From 40CM-4-69-5 sp036556905 (GTDB lineage: Bacteria; Methylomirabilota; Methylomirabilia; Rokubacteriales; CSP1-6), in the NCBI GenBank assembly GCA_036556905.1, contig DATBIM010000102.1:1-64000 (forward strand): a stretch of 64,000 bases of DNA. Direction: 5' to 3'. The translations under genes were made by a program, and so were the position numbers. The notes below the pieces were generated by a model, which ran no database searches, was not told the DNA's origin, and saw only the letters and a list, made by a program, of their open reading frames with translations. Positions 33,292 through 41,748 of this stretch are shown here, piece after piece. Numbering within the stretch: the stretch's first letter is position 1; each line of letters opens with the position of its first letter.

Positions 33292-34974
33292 ATGATTACG
33301 CGTGCTCGGCTGGTGATCTCGCTGTCGATGGTGATGGCCGTGACGTCGGCAGCGGGATGCGGAGCCTGGCCGTTCGGCTCCCGCAGCCCCCTGCCGGCCA
33401 CGGCTGCCGCCCCGGTTGCGACCCTGCCCCCGCACTCCGGTGAGCCGCTGCCCGTTCAGCTCACACCTTCGGCCACGCGCCCCACCACGCCCGCGTTGTT
33501 GGCCCTGGGCAAACGGCTCTACGACGCGCAGTGCGCGGCCTGCCACGGCGCCACTGGCCGCGGCGACGGCGAAGCCGCCTACCTCCTTTATCCCAAGCCC
33601 CGGGACTTCACGACCGCCAGCTACCGCCTGGTCTCGACATGGGAGCGCGTGCCGACCGACGAGGACCTCTACCTGACGATCTCGCGCGGGATGCCGGGCT
33701 CGGCGATGCCGTCGTGGGCCCACCTCGGCGAGGACGAGCGCTGGGGGCTCGTGCACTACATCAAGAGCCTGGCCGCGAAGCCGTGGACGGTGGTGCCGGC
33801 CGCCGATCCCCGGGGCGAAGGCCAGACGGGTCAGGGCCTCATCCGCGTCCCACCGGCCCCACCCTTCACGCCCGCCGCGCGCGCGCTGGCCCTGGAGCGG
33901 TACGCCGATGCCTGCGCCTCGTGCCACGGCAAGACCGGTCAGGGCGACGGCGGCGAGGACCAGAGGGACGATCTCGGCTATCCGACTCGCCCGCGCGACC
34001 TGACGGTGGGCGTGTTCAAGGGCTCGCCGGATCCCGAGCACCTCTATCGCCGCATCGTCGCCGGGATTCCCGGCACGCCGATGCCGATGAGCGACTGGGC
34101 GTATGGCGAGGAGGGGTGGCACCTCGTCAACCTGATCCGGTCGTGGTCGAGCGACAACCAGCGCCAGCGCGCGGAGATGCGCAAGTTCCACATCGTCGCC
34201 CGTCGAGTGGAGCGCCTGCCCGAGCACCCGGACTCGGGAGCCTGGCGGCTGACCCAGCCGGTGAACCTGCACCTGATGCCGCTCTGGTGGCGGAGCGACC
34301 GACCCGAGGAGATCACGGTCCGCGCGCTCCACGACGGCAAGCAGATGGCGCTCCTGCTGGTGTGGTCGGACACCACGGACGACGACACGGCGATGCGGCC
34401 CCAGGACTTCCGTGATGCGGTCGCCGTGCAGTTCGCGCTGACGCCCGATCCGCCGTTCTTCGCCATGGGAAGCCGTGGCCGGCACGTCAACATCTGGATG
34501 TGGAAGGCCGAGCGCCAGGCCGATCTGGAGCCGGCGTTCCAGGATCTCGAGAAGATCTACCCGAACCTCGGGATCGACTCCTACCCCAATTCCAAGATCC
34601 CCGCGGTGGAGCAGCCGACGCGGCACGCCCTCACGCTCGGCTCTGACCCGGTATTCGTCACCGGCTGGGCGGCGGGAAACATCGTCGCCGACCCCTTGCG
34701 CCAGAGCCCGGCCGAGGATCTCGTGGCCCAGGGGTTCGGCACGCTGCGGGCGCGGCCGCGTGACACCCAGGCCCTGGATGCGCGTGGCGTGTACGCCACG
34801 GGCACCTATCGCGTGATGCTCAGGCGCGACCTCGCGGGCCGGGGGCCGCAGGCGGTGACGCTCAGGCCGGGGGCGACGGTGCCGGTGGGCTTTGCCGTCT
34901 GGAACGGCAGCGCCGGTGACCGTGACGGGAAGAAGTCAGTCACGATCTGGCAGGACCTCGTGCTGGAGCCGTGA
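33292..34974 (+). CDS. Diheme cytochrome c fused to NxrC / ethylbenzene-dehydrogenase gamma-like domain
   Basis: 560 residues. The N-terminus carries a signal ending in TSAAGC, a lipobox, so it is probably a lipoprotein on the outer face of the membrane. Two c-haem motifs follow, CAACH at residues 81-85 and CASCH at 208-212, each in a mono-haem cytochrome domain. The last 250 residues (PEEITVRALHDGKQMALLLVWSDTT, FAMGSRGRHVNIWMWKAERQAD, FAVWNGSAGDRDGKKSVTIWQDL) match the haem-b-binding gamma subunit of type II DMSO reductases such as NxrC and EbdC. It directly precedes the NxrA-like gene. Such a fusion would pass electrons from the iron-sulfur subunit through haem b to haem c. Haem-b ligands could not be assigned with confidence. 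Confidence 0.8.
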   Translation: MITRARLVISLSMVMAVTSAAGCGAWPFGSRSPLPATAAAPVATLPPHSGEPLPVQLTPSATRPTTPALLALGKRLYDAQCAACHGATGRGDGEAAYLLYPKPRDFTTASYRLVSTWERVPTDEDLYLTISRGMPGSAMPSWAHLGEDERWGLVHYIKSLAAKPWTVVPAADPRGEGQTGQGLIRVPPAPPFTPAARALALERYADACASCHGKTGQGDGGEDQRDDLGYPTRPRDLTVGVFKGSPDPEHLYRRIVAGIPGTPMPMSDWAYGEEGWHLVNLIRSWSSDNQRQRAEMRKFHIVARRVERLPEHPDSGAWRLTQPVNLHLMPLWWRSDRPEEITVRALHDGKQMALLLVWSDTTDDDTAMRPQDFRDAVAVQFALTPDPPFFAMGSRGRHVNIWMWKAERQADLEPAFQDLEKIYPNLGIDSYPNSKIPAVEQPTRHALTLGSDPVFVTGWAAGNIVADPLRQSPAEDLVAQGFGTLRARPRDTQALDARGVYATGTYRVMLRRDLAGRGPQAVTLRPGATVPVGFAVWNGSAGDRDGKKSVTIWQDLVLEP

Positions 34975-34991
34975 CAATGGAGGAGACACCG

Positions 34992-37900
34992 ATGAGCCGG
35001 CCGGAGATCGAGGCGCGACACGGCTCCGCTGGGGCGCGCCGAGCGCGGGGGGGCGTGGGGGGCCATGTCGGGGCCCCCCACGGGATGGAGCGTCGCGAGT
35101 TCCTCCGCTGGCTCGGTGTGGGCGCCGGGACGGCAGCCGCGGTAGAGCTGGGGCTGCCGCTGAAGCTGCTGGCGGCCGCCGACCCCGACGAAAACCCGCT
35201 GGCGGGATCGGTCGCCCGCGACTGGGAGAAAGTCTACCGTGAGCAGTACGCCTACGACCGCAGCTTCGACTGGGTCTGCTCGCCGAACGACACCCATGCC
35301 TGCCGGGTGCGGGCCTTCGTGCGCAACGGCATCGTCACCCGGCTCGGCAACACGTACGACTACCAGACGTACGCCGACCTCGACGGCAATCACGCCACGG
35401 CCAACTGGAACCCCCGGCAGTGCGCCAAGGGCTACACGTTCCACCGCGTGCTCTACGGCCCCTACCGTCTCAAGCATCCTATCGTCCGCAAGGGGTGGAA
35501 GGCCTGGGTCGACGCCGGGTTCCCGGAACTGACCGACGAGTTGCGCGCGAAGTACATGTTCGACAGCCGCGGGCAGGACGAGTTCGTCCAGATCGCCTGG
35601 GAGGACGCCTTCCGTTGCATCGCGAAGGCCCTGGTGGCGATCGCCGAGCGCTACAGCGGCGAGGCGGGCCGGGCCCGCCTCCTCGCCCAGGGCTACCAGC
35701 CCGAGATGGTGGCGGCCATGGGGGGCGCGGGCACCCGGACCGTCAAGATGCGCGGTGGCATGGGCCTCCTCGGCGTCATCGGCAAGTACGGGATGTATCG
35801 GCTCAACAACTCGCTGGCCTTGCTCGACGCCGCCATTCGCCAGGTCGGGCCCGAGGAGGCGAAGGCCGGCCGCACCTGGTCCAACTACACCTGGCACGGC
35901 GACCAGGCGCCCGGTCAGCCATGGGTGCACGGGCTGCAGGCCTCGGACTGCGACTTCAACGACCTCCGGTTCTCGAAGCTGATCATCATGGACGGCAAGA
36001 ACCTGGTGGAGAACAAGCTCACCGACTCCCACTGGTTCATCGAGACCATGGAGCGCGGCGCCAAGATCGTGGTCATCGCGCCCGAGTACGGGCCGCCGTC
36101 CACGAAGGCCGACTACTGGATCCCCATCCGGCCCCAGACCGACGCGGCCCTGTGGCTCGGCGTCACCCGGTTGATGATCGAGAACAGGTGGTACGACGAG
36201 GCGTTCGTCAAGAGCTTCACCGATTTCCCGCTCCTGATCCGGACCGACACCCTGCGCCGGCTGCGCGCTCACGAGATCTTCCCCGATTACCGGACGACGC
36301 TCGCCGCGGATGGCCCGTCTATGCAGGTCCAGGGCCTCACGCCCGAGCAGCACGCCCGGCTGGGCGATTACGTGGTGTGGGACGAGGGCGCCAAGGCCAT
36401 GCGGGCCGTCACCCGAGACGACATCGGCGCCCGCATGGCGGGCAAGGGGATCCGGCCGGCACTGGAGGGCACGTGGAAGGTGAGGCTGCGTGACGGCAAC
36501 GAGGTCGAGGTCGCCACGCTGTGGACCCTCTACCGGGCGCATCTGAACGACTACGACCTCGACACGGTTGCCGAGATCACTCACGCGCCCCGCGAGCTGA
36601 TCCGGCAGCTGGCCCAGGACATCGGCACCATCAAGCCGGCCGCCATCCACCAGGGCGAGGGCATCAACCACTGGTTCCACGCCACCGAGATGAACCGCGC
36701 GGCCTATTTGCCCCTCATGCTGACGGGGAACATCGGCCAGCCGGGCGCGGGCTGCCACACGTGGGCCGGCAACTACAAGGCGGCGCTCTTCCAGGGCAGC
36801 AAGCAGACCGGCCCCGGGTTCAAGGGCTGGGTCGCCGAAGACCCCTTCCGCCCGAACCTCGACCCCGCCGCCCACGGCCGGGACGTTGAGACCCACGCCT
36901 ACACGAAGGACGAGGAGCCCGCGTACTGGAATCACGGCGACCTCGCCCTCATCGTGGACACGCCGAAGTTCGGCCGCCGCAACTTCACCGGCGACAGCCA
37001 CATGCCGACGCCGACCAAGGCCATCGTCTTCACCAACGTCAACCTCATCAACAACGCCAAGTGGGCGTACGGCGTCATCAAGAACGTCAACCCCAAGGTC
37101 GAGATGATCTGCGCGATCGACCTGCAGATGACCGCCTCCATCGAGTACGCCGACATCGCGCTGCCGGCCAACAGCTGGCTGGAGTTCGAGGGGCTGGAGA
37201 TCACGGCGAGCTGCTCCAACCCGTTTCTGCAGATCTGGAAGGGCGGCATCCCGCCCGTCTTCGACAGCCGTGACGACCTCATGATCCTGGCCGGCATTGC
37301 CCGGGCGCTGGGGGAGGTCACCGGCGACCGGCGGTTCGCCGACTACTTCAAGTTCGCGCTGGACGGCCAGCGGGAGGTCTACATCCAGCGGCTGCTCGAC
37401 ACCTCCACGACCACGGCCGGCTACAAGCTCGCTGACGTCATGGCCGGCAAGTATGGGCCCCCCGGCGGCGCCCTGATGCTCTTCCGCACCTACCCGCGCA
37501 TCCCGTTCTGGGAGCAGGTGCACGACAGCGAGCCGTTCCACACCGACACCGGGCGGCTCCACGCGTATGCCGATGTCCCCGAGGCCATCGAGTACGGCGA
37601 GAATTTCATCGTCCACCGCGAGGGCCCGGAGGCGACGCCGTACCTGCCCAACGTCATCGTGTCGTCGAACCCACTGGTCCGTCCCGAGGACTACGGGATT
37701 CCGCTGGGGGCCGAGCACTGGGACGAGCGGACGATCCGCAACGTGAAGCTCCCGTGGCGCCAGGTCAAGGGGACGAAGAACTTCCTGTGGGAGAAAGGCT
37801 TCCGCTTCTACTGCCTGACGCCCAAGACCCGCCACCGCGTGCACTCCAGCTGGTCGAACGTGGACTGGCACATGCTCTACGACTCGAATTTCGGCGATCC

Positions 37901-38522
37901 CTATCGCCTCGACCGGCGGGCGCCCTCGGTCGGCGAGCATCAGCTGCACATGAACCCGCAAGCCGCTCGCGATCTGGGCATCAACGACGGCGATTACGTC
38001 TGGGTGGACGCCAATCCGGCCGACCGCCCCTACCTGGGGGCCAGGCCCGACGACCCGTTCTATCGGGTCTCCCGCTGCATGCTCCGCGTCAAGTACAACC
38101 ACGCCTATCCCTACAGCTGCGTGATGATGAAGCACGCGCCCTTCATCGCCACCGAGAAGAGCGTCCGAGCCCACGAAACCCGCCCCGACGGGCGCGCACT
38201 GTCCGCGAACACCGGCTACCAGGCCAACCTCCGCTACGGCTCGCAGCAATCGGTCACGCGCAACTGGCACATGCCGATGCATCAGACCGACACCCTGTTC
38301 CACAAGGCCAAGGTCTCCATGAGCTTCATCTTCGGCGGCGAGGCCGACAACCACGCCCTCAACACGGTGCCCAAGGAGACGCTCGTCAAGATCACCCGAG
38401 CCGAGGCCGGTGGCCTCGGAGGCAGGGGCGTGTGGGCCCCGGCCACGACGGGGTTCACGCCCGACAACGAGAACGATTTCATGAAGCGCTATCTCGCCGG
38501 CGACCTCTACCGGAGGACCTGA
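34992..38522 (+). CDS. nxrA: NxrA-like molybdopterin oxidoreductase alpha subunit (type II DMSO reductase family)
   Basis: 1176 residues, close to the length of Nitrospira-type NxrA. A twin-arginine motif (RREFLRW, residues 34-40) plus hydrophobic stretch indicates Tat export; a later ATG (Met32) is an alternative start. The iron-sulfur region reads CSPNDTHAC at 96-104 with Cys144, giving Cys96, Asp100, Cys104, Cys144 in place of the His-Cys3 pattern of NarG. The likely Mo-ligand aspartate is Asp304 in YTWHGDQAPGQP, matching the NarG YDWYCD position. Large conserved blocks (LTGNIGQPGAGCHTWAGNYK, LPANSWLEFEGLEITASCSNP) match the NXR branch. It probably oxidises nitrite or reduces nitrate (or a similar oxyanion) in the periplasm. 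Confidence 0.82.
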   Translation: MSRPEIEARHGSAGARRARGGVGGHVGAPHGMERREFLRWLGVGAGTAAAVELGLPLKLLAAADPDENPLAGSVARDWEKVYREQYAYDRSFDWVCSPNDTHACRVRAFVRNGIVTRLGNTYDYQTYADLDGNHATANWNPRQCAKGYTFHRVLYGPYRLKHPIVRKGWKAWVDAGFPELTDELRAKYMFDSRGQDEFVQIAWEDAFRCIAKALVAIAERYSGEAGRARLLAQGYQPEMVAAMGGAGTRTVKMRGGMGLLGVIGKYGMYRLNNSLALLDAAIRQVGPEEAKAGRTWSNYTWHGDQAPGQPWVHGLQASDCDFNDLRFSKLIIMDGKNLVENKLTDSHWFIETMERGAKIVVIAPEYGPPSTKADYWIPIRPQTDAALWLGVTRLMIENRWYDEAFVKSFTDFPLLIRTDTLRRLRAHEIFPDYRTTLAADGPSMQVQGLTPEQHARLGDYVVWDEGAKAMRAVTRDDIGARMAGKGIRPALEGTWKVRLRDGNEVEVATLWTLYRAHLNDYDLDTVAEITHAPRELIRQLAQDIGTIKPAAIHQGEGINHWFHATEMNRAAYLPLMLTGNIGQPGAGCHTWAGNYKAALFQGSKQTGPGFKGWVAEDPFRPNLDPAAHGRDVETHAYTKDEEPAYWNHGDLALIVDTPKFGRRNFTGDSHMPTPTKAIVFTNVNLINNAKWAYGVIKNVNPKVEMICAIDLQMTASIEYADIALPANSWLEFEGLEITASCSNPFLQIWKGGIPPVFDSRDDLMILAGIARALGEVTGDRRFADYFKFALDGQREVYIQRLLDTSTTTAGYKLADVMAGKYGPPGGALMLFRTYPRIPFWEQVHDSEPFHTDTGRLHAYADVPEAIEYGENFIVHREGPEATPYLPNVIVSSNPLVRPEDYGIPLGAEHWDERTIRNVKLPWRQVKGTKNFLWEKGFRFYCLTPKTRHRVHSSWSNVDWHMLYDSNFGDPYRLDRRAPSVGEHQLHMNPQAARDLGINDGDYVWVDANPADRPYLGARPDDPFYRVSRCMLRVKYNHAYPYSCVMMKHAPFIATEKSVRAHETRPDGRALSANTGYQANLRYGSQQSVTRNWHMPMHQTDTLFHKAKVSMSFIFGGEADNHALNTVPKETLVKITRAEAGGLGGRGVWAPATTGFTPDNENDFMKRYLAGDLYRRT

Positions 38523-38524
38523 CC

Positions 38525-38794
38525 ATGCCGTTCGCCGATCCGGACCCGACGGATCCTACCGTCCTCGTCGGAGTCGCGCTACCCACCGGGGCCGACGCCA
38601 CGCGCGACATGGCGTGGGTCTTCGCCGAGGAGTTCGCGCGCATGGGCTTCGACGTCCCGCACATCCTCCGGCTGTTCCGGTCGCCCTTCTACGCCGGGGC
38701 CCACCAGGCGCTCCGGCGACTGGGCGAGCCCGAGATCGTCGCCATGATCGAGGAGTGCGTGCAGGTCTTCGGCCATCACGGGCGGGGGGACTAG
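38525..38794 (+). CDS. Small conserved-looking protein between the NxrA and NxrB genes
   Basis: 89 residues with no signal peptide and no cysteine. ATG at 38525 comes 2 bases after the nxrA stop and the gene ends 2 bases before the nxrB start, so it is made with the complex. Its sequence (LVGVALPTGADATRDMAWVFAEEFARMGFDVPHILRLFRSPFYAGAHQALRRLGEPEIVAMIEECVQ) has predicted helices and an acidic N-terminus. I do not recognise the family. Position alone suggests a chaperone, assembly factor or small subunit. Confidence 0.7.
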   Translation: MPFADPDPTDPTVLVGVALPTGADATRDMAWVFAEEFARMGFDVPHILRLFRSPFYAGAHQALRRLGEPEIVAMIEECVQVFGHHGRGD

Positions 38795-38796
38795 CG

Positions 38797-40062
38797 ATGG
38801 CACGCGTTCACAACTGGCACCTCGGTCGCGAGATGGCCTTCCCCTACGAAGCGGCGTACCCCGAGCGGCAGTTCGCCTTCGTGTTCAACATCAACCGCTG
38901 CATCGCCTGCCAGAGCTGCACGATGGCCTGCAAGTCCACCTGGACCTTCTCCAAGGGCCAGGAGCACATGTGGTGGGCGAACGTGGAGACCAAGCCCTAC
39001 GGCGGCTACCCGATGTTCTGGGACGCCAAGATCCTCCAACTGCTCGACCGCGCGAATCCCGACGGCACTTCCTGGACCGGCCCCCTGACCGACGACCGCC
39101 GGGGCCCCTGGGGTCGCTTCTCGGGACGGACGATCTTCGAGGCCGAGCGCATGCTGACGCCCGATAGCGCCCGGGTGCTGGGCTACCTGCCCACGGACGA
39201 GGAGTGGAACTCGCCCAATATCTACGAAGACAACCCGGTGGGCACGCGGGGAGTGCCCGGTGAGTACCACAAGACGGGCGAGGCGCTGCCCGAGCACAAG
39301 ACGTGGTTCTTCTACCTGGCCCGGATCTGCAACCACTGTCAGTATCCGGCCTGCCTGGCCGCGTGCCCGCGCAAGGCCATCTACAAGCGGCCCGAGGACG
39401 GCATCGTGCTCATCGACCAGGCCGAGTGCCGGGGCTATCGCAAGTGCGTGGAAGCCTGTCCCTACAAGAAGTCGATGTACCGGGGCAACACGCGGGTATC
39501 GGAGAAGTGCATCGCCTGCTACCCGCGGGTCGAGGGCAAGGATCCTGAGAGCAAAGGCGTGCCGCTGGAGACCCGCTGCATGACGGCGTGCATCGGCCAG
39601 ATCCGGATGCAGGGCCTGGTGAAGCTCAACCCCGACGGGACCTGGGCCGAGGACCGGCAGCACCCCCTCTATTACCTCGTGCACGTCGCCAAGGTGGCGC
39701 TCCCGCTCTACCCGCAGTTCGGCACCGAGCCCAACGGTTACTACATCCCGCCCCGGTGGGTGCCGCGGCCGTACCTTCGCCAGATGTTCGGTCCCGGCGT
39801 GGACCAGGCCATCGAACGGTACGAGAATCCCGACCGGGAGCTCCTGGCGGTGCTACAGCTCTTCCGGCGGTCGAACCGGATGATCTTCGGGTACGAGGTC
39901 GTCGAGGGGCCCAAGACGTACGAGGGAACGCTGCGCGGTCGCAAGGTCACGCTCTTCAATGACACGGTGATCGCCTATGGCCGGGACGGCAAGGAGCTGT
40001 TTCGGACGACGGTCGAGGAGCCCATCCACGTCCGCGGGAGCAAGCATGCCAACTCCATCTGA
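38797..40062 (+). CDS. nxrB: NxrB-like iron-sulfur beta subunit
   Basis: 421 residues, nearly the same length and block pattern as Nitrospira NxrB. It begins VHNWHLGREMAFPYEAAYPE and has FVFNINRCIACQSCTMACKSTW (Cys35, 38, 41, 45), then FYLARICNHCQYPACLAACPRKAIYKR, CRGYRKCVEACPYKK and CIACYPRVEG with CMTACIGQIRMQ: four clusters of the ferredoxin-like electron-transfer subunit. As I recall, Nitrospira NxrB has aspartate (MADKSTW) where this protein has Cys45, so cluster I may be a standard four-cysteine [4Fe-4S] here. No signal peptide is present, so it should be carried out with NxrA by hitch-hiking on the Tat signal. It overlaps the chaperone gene by 17 bases. Confidence 0.88.
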   Translation: MARVHNWHLGREMAFPYEAAYPERQFAFVFNINRCIACQSCTMACKSTWTFSKGQEHMWWANVETKPYGGYPMFWDAKILQLLDRANPDGTSWTGPLTDDRRGPWGRFSGRTIFEAERMLTPDSARVLGYLPTDEEWNSPNIYEDNPVGTRGVPGEYHKTGEALPEHKTWFFYLARICNHCQYPACLAACPRKAIYKRPEDGIVLIDQAECRGYRKCVEACPYKKSMYRGNTRVSEKCIACYPRVEGKDPESKGVPLETRCMTACIGQIRMQGLVKLNPDGTWAEDRQHPLYYLVHVAKVALPLYPQFGTEPNGYYIPPRWVPRPYLRQMFGPGVDQAIERYENPDRELLAVLQLFRRSNRMIFGYEVVEGPKTYEGTLRGRKVTLFNDTVIAYGRDGKELFRTTVEEPIHVRGSKHANSI

Positions 40063-40813
40063 ATGCGCCGCGCTCGCCCCGGACGATCTGGCCCTGGCCC
40101 GGAGCGCGATGTGGGAGGCGCTGGCCCTGGGATTCCGGTCTCCCACGACGGAGACGGTGGCGCGCCTGGCCTCCGGGGAGGGAGCCCACGCGTTGGCCGA
40201 CCTGGCCGCCGGCCTCGACTCCGTCGGGAACGGCCCGAGTCTCGCCCCCCTCGCCCTGGCGCTCGCCGTCGAGCCGTCGGCGACGGTCGCCGGGCTCGGC
40301 CTCGTCTATGACGAGCTCTTCGGTCATACGGCGCGGGGCCCGGCGCCGCCCTACGAGACGGAATACGGCGAGGACTCCTTGTGGGCCCCCCAGCGGGAGA
40401 TGAGCGACCTGGGCGGCTTCTTTCGGGCCTTCGCTCTCGGCCTCGACACCCGGGCCCGGGAGCGCCCGGACCACATCGCTTGCGAGTGCGAGTTCCTCCT
40501 CGTGCTCGCGCGAAAGGAGGCCCGGGCGCTCGCGCTCGGCGACCAGGCCATGGCGGAGACCACGGCGCACGCCGCCCGGCTGTTCCTGCGCGACCACCTG
40601 GGTCGCTGGGCGCCGGCCTTCGGGACCCGGCTCGCCCGGCTGGATCCCGGGGGCTTCTACGGCGCGCTCGGCCGCCTCCTCGCTACCTTCGTCGCCACCG
40701 AGTGTGCGCGCGCCGGAATCGCCGCCGGACCGGGTTTCCTGCGCCTGCGCTCGGCGGAGCCCGACGAGACACCGGCGGCGTGCGGGTCGGTCGTCACCGA
40801 GGCGGGGGCGTGA
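40046..40813 (+). CDS. TorD/NarJ-family molybdoenzyme chaperone
   Basis: 255 residues of the TorD/DmsD family. The family signature is visible: PPYETEYGEDSLWAPQREMSDLGGFFRAFALGLDTRARERPDHIACECEFLLVLARKEARALA. These proteins bind the Tat signal of the alpha subunit and guide molybdopterin insertion before export. The start overlaps the end of nxrB by 17 bases and the stop overlaps the next gene (GTGA), which ties it to this complex. Confidence 0.88.
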   Translation: MPTPSECAALAPDDLALARSAMWEALALGFRSPTTETVARLASGEGAHALADLAAGLDSVGNGPSLAPLALALAVEPSATVAGLGLVYDELFGHTARGPAPPYETEYGEDSLWAPQREMSDLGGFFRAFALGLDTRARERPDHIACECEFLLVLARKEARALALGDQAMAETTAHAARLFLRDHLGRWAPAFGTRLARLDPGGFYGALGRLLATFVATECARAGIAAGPGFLRLRSAEPDETPAACGSVVTEAGA

Positions 40814-41535
40814 GCGAGCCCCGGCTCGACCCGGAGTTCGATCCGCGGCTCGTCGAGGCCGCGGTGCTCACCGCGATCCGCGGGCACGCTCTGGAAGGCG
40901 AGTTCCACGCGGAGCGCGACCGGCTCTACGAGATCCCCGACCCCGAGGCGCGCGAGGCCGCGTTCGACGCCCATCACGTGCGCTGGTTCGCCCGTTTCGC
41001 GCTCGATCAGCCCTTCCGGCGTGCCCTCACCGAGCAGCCCGCGATCGCGGCCAGGTGCGGTCGCTGGCTGGTGGCCGGGGCCCGAGGCCCGCGGGACGAG
41101 GCCGCCGATCTGCTGATCGGCGCCGATGTCCGGCCGACGCTGCTGGTACGGGTGACGCCGGAAGCGATCGCCGTCCCCGGACGGCTCTGGCGCCTGCTGC
41201 AGCGTGAATTGCAGCACGTCGCCGATATGCTCGATCCGGGGTTCGGCTACGAGGCCACGCTTCCGGCCAGCGTGGGCGATGGTCCACGCGGACGCGTGGT
41301 CCGCGACAACTACCGGTTGCTGTGGGACACCTGGGTGGACGGCCGCCTCCTCCGGCGGGGCCTGCTGCCCGCGACGGCACGAAGAGATCGCCTCACCGAT
41401 TTCACACGCGCCTTTGGGCACCTCGGGGTGGCCGTCGAGGCGGTCTTCGATCGCATCTTCGGCGCCGACCAGCTGACGCACAGCGCCCTCGTCGGTTTCG
41501 CCGCCGGCGAACCGAACGATTGGCGGCTCGGCTGA
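40810..41535 (+). CDS. Unknown protein of the NXR-like operon
   Basis: 241 residues from a GTG overlapping the chaperone stop. I do not recognise the family. It is rich in charged residues and has no signal peptide, cysteine motif or clear transmembrane span. Notable segments are FDAHHVRWFARFALDQPFRRAL, LWRLLQRELQHVADMLDPGFGYEATLP and LTDFTRAFGHLGVAVEAVFDRIFG. The coupling to the chaperone gene suggests a role in maturation or assembly of the molybdoenzyme. It ends the tightly coupled run; a 213-base gap follows. Confidence 0.7.
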   Translation: MSEPRLDPEFDPRLVEAAVLTAIRGHALEGEFHAERDRLYEIPDPEAREAAFDAHHVRWFARFALDQPFRRALTEQPAIAARCGRWLVAGARGPRDEAADLLIGADVRPTLLVRVTPEAIAVPGRLWRLLQRELQHVADMLDPGFGYEATLPASVGDGPRGRVVRDNYRLLWDTWVDGRLLRRGLLPATARRDRLTDFTRAFGHLGVAVEAVFDRIFGADQLTHSALVGFAAGEPNDWRLG

Positions 41536-41690
41536 ACCCTCGATGGCCCCCGGCCGGGTCGAGGCCCGTCGCTATGTGGCGGTTACCATGAGGGAGGCGA
41601 ATCGCGGAATCCGGTCGTGTGGTACTATCACGCGGTTTCGAAGTTCGTGGCTCCGCCCCACGGCCAGGCCGCGGTGAGGAGCTAACGACG

Positions 41691-41744
41691 ATGGACATGA
41701 TGAGCAGGACCCCTTGTCCCGCCCGACATTCCGGGCCGGCCTGA
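41691..41744 (+). CDS. Possible leader peptide ORF (17 codons)
   Basis: GTGAGGAGCTAACGACG precedes an ATG with good ribosome-binding spacing. The frame is MDMMSRTPCPARHSGPA and then TGA, ending 4 bases before the next gene starts. It could be a leader peptide for the membrane protein and oxidase genes, or simply the relic of a ribosome-binding site. Low confidence. Confidence 0.22.
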   Translation: MDMMSRTPCPARHSGPA

Positions 41745-41748
41745 GCCG

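Noticed and set aside
34806..38354. Long open frame of 1182 codons on the minus strand opposite the NxrA-like gene
   Set aside because: It is an antisense shadow of a GC-rich gene: no domain is visible, and the plus strand carries a complete molybdoenzyme.
34992..40062. Ordinary NarGHJI nitrate reductase
   Set aside because: There is no NarI-type cytochrome b, the alpha subunit has a Tat signal and altered cluster ligands, the beta subunit is NxrB-like, and a cytochrome c/NxrC fusion is present.
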